Assembly (NCBI RefSeq): GCF_023973825.1 | Contig: NC_090121.1 | Location: forward strand, 1,968,001 to 2,032,000 | Direction of reading: 5' to 3' | Source: Plasmodium brasilianum | Lineage: Eukaryota > Apicomplexa > Aconoidasida > Haemosporida > Plasmodiidae | DNA length: 64,000 nt | Shown: positions 51,871 through 63,009 of the stretch, piece by piece | How the letters are laid out: every line of letters starts with the position of its first letter | Position numbering within the stretch: the stretch's first letter is position 1 | Made by a program: the position numbers and the translations under genes | The notes under the pieces: generated by a model | Database searches by the model: none | What the model was told of the DNA's origin: nothing | The model's input: only the letters and a program-made list of their open reading frames with translations

Positions 51871-54800
51871 AAAGGTTATTATCAATTGATTTCCCAATTA
51901 CATACATACATTATAAGAATAAATATAATTGTATAACTTTTATAAATTTCCTTTTATATGCTAAGTTTTTTTTTATAGGAAACTATAAAAATGAACGTTT
52001 TCAATTTTTTGGTAAATTTGAATATTTTTATATTTTTTAATTTGTATTTTAAAGTATTTTATTTTTTTTTTTGGATACAATATCATGTCTTCATATGTAT
52101 ACTTGTGTATTTTTTTGTATTCATATGCAAAATTTATGTATGTGGGTAAATTCAAACTATTACAAAAGAGTAAAATTCAAATAGCTTTATAGTTATCCTA
52201 TGTAATTTATTTACATGACTGTAAAAAATTTTATTATTTTTATTATTTGCCTTGTATTTTAAAAATTATTATTCTGAAAAAGAAATACTTTATTAGTTTT
52301 ACATAAAAAAGTTCATTCCCCTCTTTTTCATACAAAGAGATAAACTGAATAATGCATATGTATTAATATTTATTGTTTTTTTCTATTTTTGTTTAAATAT
52401 ACATAACAAGTAAATTACAGATTTTATAAATTTGATTATGATACATTTATTTTTATTCAAAATACATGTTCATTATACGAGAGCTGCGAATAAATTTAAA
52501 AAAAAATAACGAAATCTGTGAAGCATAATATATTAGAATCTATGAGAAATTTCTAAATTATATGTTATAATAACATTACATTTATTTTGCTTTGTTGTCT
52601 TTTTTATTACGAAATACTTTATTTAATTAATAATTAAAATGTTAAGTAAGGAAAAAAAAGTTATATCATATTTGCAACATTTAAAAACAGTATAAGATAA
52701 AAGATAAACATCCTTTTGTGTATATTAATATTATGATTTTGATTTATTCACTAATATATTTTTTTAACTTATTACATGTTAAATATCCATATACTCTTCG
52801 TTTCCTGTTAATATTATATTTGATTAGTACATGTAATCTAAATTGTTGGTTTTATTTTTTTTTACTATTTTTTTATAATTGTTTTACAATATATACAATT
52901 AGTAACATATATGTATATTAATAAGAACAATTAATTATTTGTTAAATTTTGTTAGTTTATTTTTTTGTGTTTTTCATTTTGTTCTGCTTACTTAATGAAT
53001 TATATATTTTATGAAGGGCGTATTAATTTAACATTTTTTTTTTTTGTGTATACATTGTAGAAGTGAATGTAAAATTATATTTTGTACGAATGAGTTAAAT
53101 AAGTTTTAAACATAATAGATTATTTATAAAAATTAAATGTCCATGAAACACGAAAATTATATGAAGAATATGTTATTCTGAAAAAGAATTCATTTAAGGT
53201 AAGAAATGAATTATATTATAGTAATTATTTAAGATATATAAATTTGTGATGATTATTTTAGTATAACTGTTACTAGCAAGAATATAGTTGACAATATTTA
53301 ACATTTCTATAGTGAAGATTTTGAATAGATATTAATAAAACATTAGAAAAAAAAAGTTTCTATTGAATATTTATATAAATTAATTCTATTCAAGTTTTGA
53401 AAAAAATAATGAATAAATTTATGTTATATATGCCATTATTATTATTAAATTAAAAATTTCTCCAATTAAAGATACATATACTGTTATTAGAGAAGTTATT
53501 ATAAGTGGAATTGGGTACTACAAATAGTTTTATATCTATTATGAATCGAAAACTATTAATGGATTAATAGGAACATATATATATTTAATAAATAATTCAT
53601 TTTTATGTATAGGCTTACTCGAAAATAAATAAAATATTTCTGGAAAAAATGAAAATAATTTATAGGTGGTTTCATTAATTGGTTGAATATGTATAATTAA
53701 TTTAATAGTTGAGAATATATTTAATAAAGATAGTTTAGGGGATAAAATAAATATTCTTAAGTATGACCAACTCAGTTTTGTGACAATTTAGAAAGTTTTT
53801 ATTAAAAAGAATTTATAATTTTATATAATTTGTATTATTACATATTTTTTATAATATATATTATTAATTATTAATATTTTATTTTACAATTTTTTATATA
53901 AATACAAGTTTTTAATATTGGACGAAGTAAGAACTTTCAAATTATAGAAATATTTAACATTCATTAAATTATCATGTTTAAAAATATTCTTATAACTATC
54001 TATATAGATATACATGAATATATGTACTATATACATATGAAAAGGTGAAAGAAAATAATACTTTCTCTATGTTTGAGAAAAATTATATAATAACGCGCAT
54101 TATATGGTATTTAAAAAAATTGTTAACATTCATTATTTCTTTTTGCTCAATTAATTATTATTTAGAATAGTAATTTCATTAGTAAAATTAGTATAAATTA
54201 ATTATTTATAAAATTAAAATAGTGTGTTAGTATATATTATATATATAAAGACTTTATTCATTAAATTATACAAAAAAAAAAGAAAAGGATATAGATATTG
54301 GAATACAGATATGTGTGCTTTTGAAAGTATTATTTCTTGAAAGATATAATTTATTGCAATTACAGTAGTTTCTTAAATGTTACAATTTAATATGTGAACT
54401 TTAATTGTATTTATTTTTAAATCAACAACAACAAATACGGAGTTATTCCCTCTACAAAATTTCATGGAGAAAATTAATATATTCGAAATCTCCTACATTT
54501 TATTATATATTATTTTATACAGAATCTTTTCTCATTCCTTAAGTATTTTATATTATATTGTGAATTTTATTACTTAAAATTATATTTTTTTGGAATTTTT
54601 TTTTATTCATTATAATTACTGAAAATTTTTTTTGCTAAATTTACATTTTAATTTATTTTATTATTGTATGTATTTCTATATATGTTAATATATGTTTTTT
54701 ATTTAAAAAAAAAAAAAAAAAAGGATAATAGATGAATTCATAAATTTAATAAACCTATTTTCAAAAATAATAAATAAAATACGTTTATTTAAATTGTATA

Positions 54801-55588
54801 ATCATTATGGTTTTTTGTTTATAATAGTTACACACATCATTGCAAAACGGTACATACGGATTTCTCCAATTAATAAATGTTTTTTTAGGGAAAACATACT
54901 TACTATGAAAATTTTAAATGTTAATGCATAAATGCTTCATGTATCCTAGGTGTATATCAATAGTTAGCTTAAATTTGTGGAATTAAAAATATTTTATCTT
55001 TTCTTTTTTTTACCCTATTATTACTATTATGTACAACGATATAATTTATATTCTTTTATTATAAAGTAATGTTAAAAATTTATGGGTAAACAAAATTAAT
55101 TTTGTTGAGAGGAAACATAAAAATGAATAATATATATATTTTATAAATATATATAAATATACCTATTCAAGCAGCTTTTTTCTCCTTTAATTAAATATAA
55201 AATACAAATTTAAAACACAAAAAAAAAATACTATTTTACTTTTTTTTGGAAAATATTATCAATAAAATTTTAAAATTTTTTGGTTAGATAAAATATATAC
55301 ATATTTTGAGCATTTATTAAAAAAAAAATTTCTATGGAAAATTATTTAAATAAATGCTGATTTTTTTAAGAATAAAACTATAATGGAAACATATACTAAA
55401 ATATTTTTAAAGGTACCTTTTCTTTTTTATATTTTATTTTAATATATTATTTATCATGCATAATGCACTGAGAAAATAAAAATAAAAATTTAATAATACA
55501 AATAACAGCATCCTTCTTTCATTATATTTTGTATATTCAATTCCTATTTTATCTAATCAAAGGTATTGCATCTTTAATTAATTCTTAC
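51871..55588. other. 3' flank of gene D, duplicated after genes A and C
   Basis: No gene supported; the open frame at 52718-52921 is low-complexity and hydrophobic. The flank keeps the same landmarks as the other two copies: tgttctgcttacttaatgaa at 52980 and the attatttagaa element near 54160. A poly-A tract lies near 54705-54721. Confidence 0.55.
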
Positions 55589-56534
55589 ATTAATAGAAAA
55601 ATAAAAGAGTTTATTTTTGTTGAAACTATTACATTTATCCTTTTTAATTGGACATGTTTTTTAATAATGTATTATAATAATTATATATAAGACTATATGA
55701 GTTATATTTTAGGTTGCTGTATTTTATGCATTATATATATATAATAAGAAGAATATGGAGTTTATTAATGCGGACATATTTATATAACATTTTTAATAAT
55801 TGAAATATATTCTCTTCTTGATAATTTTTATTTGATAAATCATTAAATAAAAAAAATCGTGCATATAAGAATTTAGATTCAAAAAGTGTAAGTTTACTAT
55901 AAGAGAATAAGAAATAAATTATTAATGCTCCATTAAAAGATATGACATGTGAAATATGATTGGGTGTTTAGGAAAATGAAGGTAATGATGAATTTATATA
56001 TGATAGAAAAGTAAATTTAATAATAATGTTAATTCAAGAGCTACATCCAACAATTTAAACAAGTAATGCCCATCTGTTATATGTAAAACTTTTTCAATTA
56101 AAGAAAAATTCTTTGAAGTATTACTATAGAGAAGATTAATTTCTATATATAAATACATAAAATGTACCAATTTTACGGATAAAAAATCTTTTAAATGTTC
56201 AGCCATATTTGTGCAGCTATAATATTTGTTTTACCAGTAATACGTATATTAATATAATTTCCTATGTTTATTTTAGACATTTTTTTCTTTCCCTCTATCC
56301 AATTATCCAATCTCTATTGAATATTTCAAATATATATTATAATTTATCTTTAATTATGATATTTGGTTGATTTTACTTATTTTATCTGTTAAGTGGTTAC
56401 TATATAATAGTAAAAATTTTGACATGTACAATTGGTATATGGAGATGTGAAGTATAAGAATACATGTAATATATAGCGCTTTCAGAAAATATGTTTTTCA
56501 TGTAACTAATAAATATGTACTTCATAAAAAATGA
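55589..56534 (+). pseudogene. Degenerate two-exon exported protein, two membrane segments (copy 2)
   Basis: The exon 1 relic begins at 55589 with ATT in place of ATG and reads INRKIKEFIFVETITFILFN then WTC, the family-type hydrophobic leader; a GTATTA donor lies at 55669. Exon 2 is heavily broken. Pieces include NLDSKSVSLL and ENEGNDEFIYDRKVN (about 55970-56020), then KTFSIKEKFFEVLL near 56070-56110, which aligns with KTFLVIDKFFEEIIL of the copy at 4675-5634. The end reads SAFRKYVFHVTNKYVL and stops at 56532-56534, matching VFHVTNN of the other copy. The length (946 against 960 bases) and order agree, so the two are duplicates of one ancestral gene. The 70-residue open frame on the minus strand at 55994-56206 is a shadow of this relic. 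Confidence 0.6.
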
Positions 56535-58432
56535 TATTATGTTCTCAAAAGAATTCGTCTTTCCATGAGCATAAATTTTATTATACATCCTATAAAATGT
56601 ACTTATATATATTCACTCACAATAGAAAACAAATATATATGAGATCTTGTGGGATTTTATATTTGTTTTATTATTACAATGCATTATTTTTGGATCATTT
56701 AATACTCATAGTTAGAATGTATACATTGGGTTTTATAAAAATGTGCAAATTGATAATACTCAATATTGAGAAAAAATATATGCTTTATATGAAACATTGA
56801 TGTATGTAAATGTTTTATTTAAACATATATTAAATATGTACTCGCTTAATGTAATATATAAAATTGCAATTAATATAACTTCACTCAAGTGAGGTAAAGT
56901 AAAATTATAACAATCATATATTCTTTTGATTTTTTTATGGTTACTAGTGATTATTTGAAGAAATTTTTAAATATATATACTATAGAATATTTTTAATTTA
57001 AATGACTTATGTTTTTCTTTACATTATAAAATTATACCCAAGTGTTTTTAATTGTTCATATGTATACTTTGTTTAAATGTATGATTAACAAATAATCAGT
57101 GTAAAAATATTTATGAGAAATATGTTTTACAATTTATTTGATATAAGATTATTTTTCCTAAATTTTTATGTTTTTTGAATAACATATGTTTGATATTATC
57201 AATAAACAGTAGTATTATTGTACTTATAAGAATTAATTATTGTTAGGACCTTAACAATTTTAGAATTCAAAAAGGTTTATAGTTGTATTGATGCATCAGT
57301 GGAAAATTATCATTTTATGTTTTAACATATGTGAATGTTTCAATGAATTATGTTTTACAAAACACCTTAAATACATGTCATAAAATAATTTAATGAGAAA
57401 CATGACATTCATTTTTATTCTACAGAAAAATAAATAGAACGATTATTGATCTAAGGATATTCTGAAAATAGTATATTTTACTCAAGAATTATTTTAAAAC
57501 GTTCTCCTATTTATTGTTTTTTTTTAATATATTTTTTCTAAATATATATATAATTTTAAAAATAAAAAGGATTAAAATTCTGAATTTACAAAATTTGTTT
57601 TAAGAATTATTACCTTAAATTACATATTATTAAAAATTATAACTTTTAAATATTATATTACAAAAGTAAAAGTTCAACTTTTAATTACCGTTAAAATACA
57701 TATTTTCCTCATAAATTTAATACAATTTTATATATTTTATTTTGTATATAAATTATAAGGCATAAAATAAATTATATGCTTGTGTAGTAACTAATACATA
57801 TGCAATATATAATACAATTCAGTGGTTGTAAAAAAGTTTTTTTTCCATCATTTATAGTTATTATTTTAAAGTTGTTATTATAATTAACATTATTTAAAAA
57901 TAATAACCTGTTTTTTCAAAAATTGATGTTCATAATATTAAAATTTTTTAATGGCAAAATATGATTAAAATTAGTAATTATACTTTCTTAATTTATAGAG
58001 CAAGGCGCACTATATATTCCCTACATTCTACATGCTATACAAAGTAAATATTTAGATATATTAAAAAATTATATATTTTTTTTTTTTAATTTTTGAAAGG
58101 AATAATAAAAAAGTTATTTAATTTACTAAATTATATATAAATTTTATATATTTTGAATATTTCTTAATTAAATGAGATAATAATATTATAGAGAATATTA
58201 TTTATTTATAAATAAAATTAAGATAAAAATTTTATAATATATTTTTAGGGTAAATTTTCTTTATATCTTTTGTAGAAAACACCATAGTTATATATATTTT
58301 ATTATATATTTACTAAATAATTATAACAAATAAAAAGGACAAAAAGGTTTAGTATCCTTTTATACTTATTATGTTATAAAATCGTTAATTTTTTTTTTTA
58401 CTAAATATATTATAATATTAAAGATCTATATC
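56535..58432. other. Spacer duplicated from 5.6-8.7 kb, with a 1.1 kb length difference
   Basis: No gene supported. It matches the spacer after the other copy of the preceding pseudogene up to about 57.3 kb (caattttagaattca at 57255); beyond that it is about 1.1 kb shorter. Open frames at 56400-56588 (minus) and 56531-56800 look like chance. Confidence 0.5.
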
Positions 58433-59262
58433 ATGGAACAAAAAATTAATCCAAACTCATTTATTAAAATGGGTACGTTTATCATTTTATTAACATGAAC
58501 ATACTTCTTCATCTATGACCTGGTATAATGATTTTGTTTAAGCATATTTGTATTACTAATAATTTTCTTCTTTAATTACTTTAAATGCTTTATCTTTACC
58601 ATTGGTTTATTAATTCCATTCAAACAATTATATGTACCTTTTTATTTTTTAGAGTATGTGTATAAAATCTTATGATTATAATGGAAAACTTATTAGAAAA
58701 TTAAGAACAAAATATTATTGATTATTAGCAAAATATAAAAAGAACAAGGATTCCTATATTGTACAGTTATAAGAAGATATATTAATTAATGGTGAGATGT
58801 CGAAAGGAAAAAACAGTTGATTTAATAGAAATTCGTTAAATAAGGAACAATTGTATGGACAGATAATATATTATAATAGTGTAATATTTGATGGAATGTA
58901 CTTCTATTTTAAAAAAAATAGATAAAATGAAAGTTTATGATGACTATCTAAAAAAAAAAGAATTTGTGATATGACTTATAAAAAAAATAAACTTTAGACA
59001 TTATGTATTTGGAGTTAATTTATTTGTCTTTTTTCTCGTGTTCCGAATGAGATTACCCATATCACATAGATTACAGTATTTCGATAATATGTTGTTACCC
59101 TTAGTTTGCTGGAATCTGCATGAGATGAATTAAACAATTGCATTTTTGTAATATTGTTTAGTGTATTTATAATTATAGTATCCCTCATACATATAAAAGC
59201 TATTTCTACTATCATAAAAAAATAATGAAAATTATAGAAAATTTAAGTTAATGACTTGGTAA
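58433..59262 (+). pseudogene. Degenerate fam-l/fam-m-type exported protein gene
   Basis: Exon 1 (58433-58522) reads MEQKINPNSFIKMGTFIILL then T, with TGA at 58496 where the conserved tryptophan codon TGG should be, then TYFFIYDL and a GTATAA donor at 58523. The acceptor ends at 58652. Exon 2 reads SMCIKSYDYNGKLIRKLRTK, then YY followed by TGA and LLAKYKKNKDSYIV (the YRLLAKYK block). Further on are IFDGMYFYFKK and KKKRICDMTYKKNKL, the conserved FDGKHFHFEKKW...RRICDI block of the same subfamily as the pseudogene at 8678. After a frameshift it reads HYVFGVNLFVFFLVF (membrane segment) and ends NNENYRKFKLMTW at about 59220-59262. At least eight stops make it dead. The minus open frame at 59015-59215 is its shadow. 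Confidence 0.8.
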
Positions 59263-60523
59263 TGTGAATAGTAAAAAATAGACTTGTAAGGAAGTTATTC
59301 GCACTATGTAATATCCATATTATCTCTAATGATATATTCACAATAAAAATAACTTTAATTGCTATAATTTTATAGATGTATCTCTTTGTACATGGTCTTT
59401 TAAGTACACAACAAGAAAAAATAGTGTTATTACTTTTTTTTATAAATTTAATTGTTTCAAAGTTTTCGAATATACATTTTAATGCATTATTTAAGCTTAA
59501 ACATATTTAGTATATTATATATATATTTGCACTTAAATAAATTTTCATGAAAAGTATATGTATCTACATTAAAAATAATATATTATTCTAATATTCACAT
59601 ATTTTCATTGAAGTGTAATAACATATATTTGATATGAGCATTGTTGGTTTATGTTTTTTTCTTGTTCTAATCTAAAATTATTTTTTTTTTAGCATGTTAT
59701 GAAAATATATTATTATTTTTAAATTACCAATTAATGTGTCTTGTTTTAAACAGAAAAAATTGAATATGCTTTCTTATATAAATATGTTTGAAAATTTGTT
59801 TTTCATATAGGAAAAAACATAATATTTACTATATAAGATATGTTGTTCATTAAGTTTGTTATAAAATATTTTAGATGTAAGCATATTTTTAAAGGCTCTT
59901 AGTTATACTTGAATAGAATATTTATAAATCTATAAATATATAATAAAACAAATTCATTTTAAATATAGTTATGAGTTTAAGGTTTATGATTATTACTTAA
60001 ATTCCTTACCTGTTAGTATTTTAATTATTATATAAGCTTATGTATACTATCATTTATACAATTAATTCTTTTTTATAAAGAAAAAATTAAATTTCACAGA
60101 TTTAAGAAAGTGAAATATCTTTTTTTATTTAAATAAATAAGAAAAAGAAAAACAAAAGAAATACAATATAAATTTTTAAAATAATTTTTTAATTTGCAAA
60201 AGAGCCTTTTTACTCAAATCTTACACTTTTAAAGTATAAATGAAAGCATTTTTATTTAAATCTGAAGTTATTATGTATTTATGGAAAATAAATTCTTTAA
60301 TTTTTGTTTAATTTTTAGTTGAACTAAGTAACCAATTTTTATAGATTAATTCTGTTAAAAATATATTAAGTTGGTATTGCATATACATATTAGGAAAGAA
60401 ACATTACTTTTCTATTTTTATAATTTTTTTTTTATGTGTATTATTATGCAACTAACAATGTTTATATACACAGTTTAACAAATTATTGCAGTAATATTAA
60501 GAGCAATGCTTAAAAAGCTATAT
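59263..60523. other. 3' flank duplicated from 22.3-23.5 kb
   Basis: No gene supported. It aligns with the flank of gene B (offset near 36,987) and, in its first 400 bases, with the flank of the pseudogene at 8678 (tcttgttcta at 59660 and 9939). Confidence 0.6.
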
Positions 60524-63009
60524 TAAAATAAATAGTGTCTATATTTATCAGCAGTGTCAGCATATATTTAGAACGTTGTTCACACTAAATTTATGATTAC
60601 TATAAATAAATGGTAATGAAAAATAAAATTGAGTACATCCTTATGATTTGAATATATATCCTTATACTTTTTGTATAAACATGACATTGTTTCAATAATG
60701 TGGTACAATTTTAATATTGCATATTTTTTGTTTTATTATTTTGAATGAGATAACGTGTATTATGCTAAAAATCTTATATACAACGTAATAACTAAAATGC
60801 TATTTTATTGTATAATCTGAGGCCATGCATTTTTATATAAAATAATTAAAATTATTGAATATTTGAAATATCTAATTCACAAATTAGTGTGGCATCTGTA
60901 AATTTATCATTATAAAAAAAGTGTCCATACTGGAACAAATATCATTTTTATTTGAATGTATATATAGTGAGCTCCACGGTAATTCTAAAATTTGAATTAT
61001 GTAAGAAACTAGAATAAAAGAATTATCTTTCAATTTTTATGATTATTTGCATAGTTTCATGTTATTTATTATTATATATATGGAGATATTTGTTGTAACT
61101 TTCCTTTTGTATAATACAGATAAAAGTGAATTATAGAAATATATGTACAATTTGATACTATTTTAATTTATATTAGTGATAATATCATAATCATATAGTA
61201 TTTTTATATATGTTCTTTATTTAACATATATTCATTTGTTTACCCCTTATTAATGTTATACATATAATAGAGTATTAAGAATACAAAAAAAAATATAATA
61301 TAGTGCTTTAGAATAATATGCATATATTTTATTAATACGTAGTTAGGAATTTATGCATTTATATTCAACATAGAGTAGAATCCATATGGATTATTATCAT
61401 ATATAAAACTACTAAATACAGTGTTACATATGATACCTATTAGATAAAGGGTACAATGTTAAAATTTTTGTATATTGCGTTAAAATTATAATTATGTTTA
61501 ATTAAAAAGGATAAATAATAATAATCGTTTAAAAAAAGTGATAAATAAAATATATATATTCTTTATATTTTTTCAGTAATGTTTTTTTTTTTTTAATTTT
61601 TCCTTTTTAATTATGTAATAATATTTTTGTAGTTCTTAATAATATTGATTCTTCTTTAATTCCTGTATTATCTACATTAATCCATATTATTGTGTGAGAA
61701 AGTAAATATTTACTTCATAATCTTGTAATATATGTTTACATTTAAAAAATTTTTTTGTTTCATTTTAATGAAAATCTCATTTATGTGTTTTTGTCTTATA
61801 TTGATTCTTATAATAATAATGCACTTTTGTTAAATTTTAATTTAAACAGTTTTTATATCATTATATTTGTAAATTGAACGTGTATGTATTCATTTATTTA
61901 CTTTTAATTTGTCACATTTATTAATGAATTCCCACTCATGTGTAACTTTTATGCCAATGAGTATTAAATTTTTTAATGCAATTAATATAAACTACCATGT
62001 TAAATCAATCCTATAAATGAGGATGATATCTAATGTTATGAAAATTTCTATAATTTGCATTTACTCTGTTATATATGTTTCGTAAGAATCCTCATGTTTC
62101 TTCTTCAAGTTTGTTAAGTTCATCTATTTTTTTCCTTTGTAAATGATTACTTATCCAAAATTTCCTTGGAGTATACTAAATTAAAGAAAAGATATATAAG
62201 TACTTAAAAATATAGTTGTTTTGTGATAGTATTTTTTTTTATAAAAATAAATTATAGGAATTGTGGTAAAATATTCTCTTGATAAAGTATAATTTTTATT
62301 AATCTTATATAGAAGAAATAAAGTTAAAACTGCTAGTAATATGGAACTATTGTTAAACTCTGAATAAAAATAAAACTGTTTTTAGGTGCTAAAATTTCTT
62401 ATAAACCAGGACAATCAGTTACAGTGCTAATTTTTTATTCATACATATTCTTAGAATTATTAAAATCTTTATAATAATAATATTATTTCCTTCATATTAG
62501 TTGTAATATTCATTATAAATGTCATATTATTTGTTAGCACTTTTATATATAAAACCAATATGTTTATATTTTTGAAAAGTAAAATAGCCATCATTCTCAT
62601 GTTAATTGTATAAAACTTCAATTTTTGTTAAAATATCATTATCAATTGCTTTTATATATTGTGTACATATATCTTCACGTGATGGTGAATGACCTTTATA
62701 TTCATTAAAGAAATTATAATTATTATAAAAATTACCTTTATTTGGAAGGTAATTCAAGTATTTACCCTTACAATTACTATCAGATGTAAGATACACCTTT
62801 ATAATATTTAAAGATTTAAAAATCTTTTAGCATGAACATATAAAAGCTTGAGTATTATTATCATCTGAATATCTTAATCTATTCACAAGATTGTCTAGGT
62901 AATTTTCTAGATTTTTTGGGAATGAAATTGAAAACCTTTTCATATTTAAAAACATAGTTAACGTTATTATCATAAAAATAAAAAAAACAAATATAATATG
63001 TAAATACAT
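60524..63009 (-). pseudogene. Unrecognised degenerate gene, copy 2 (minus strand)
   Basis: Minus-strand counterpart of the 23.5-26.0 kb relic, better preserved at its start. From ATG at 63007-63009 one frame runs about 135 codons with a single stop (TAA at 62827-62829). A hydrophobic signal-like start MYLHIIFVFFIFMIITLTMF is followed by NYLDNLVNRLRYSDDNNTQA, FICSC, the stop, VYLTSDSNC, then SPSREDICTQYIKAIDNDIL and TKIEVLY. Later fragments include STVTDCPGL (near 62.4 kb), KKIDELNKLEEET and VNANYRNFHNIRYHP (near 62.05-62.15 kb), and IIETMSCL with KDVLNFIF (near 60.6-60.7 kb), each paired with a piece of copy 1. The order suggests a secreted or surface protein with an early cysteine motif and helical charged segments. 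A reticulocyte-binding-like ligand is possible but unproven. Truncation or decay beyond 60.5 kb hides the carboxy end. Confidence 0.52.

Larger units (their letters stand above)
51003..57269 (+). repeat. Segmental duplication block 2, copy 2 (partner 122-6411)
   Basis: Carries gene D and the pseudogene at 55589. Gene C and its flank (39094-about 43000) represent a third, shorter copy of the first half. Confidence 0.75.

Noticed and set aside
55994..56206. 70-residue open frame on the minus strand that looks protein-like
   Set aside because: The + strand of the same stretch aligns at protein level with the exported pseudogene at 4675-5634, so this is an antisense shadow.
59015..59215. Minus-strand open frame of 66 residues
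   Set aside because: Lies antisense within exon 2 of the fam-l/m pseudogene at 58433-59262.
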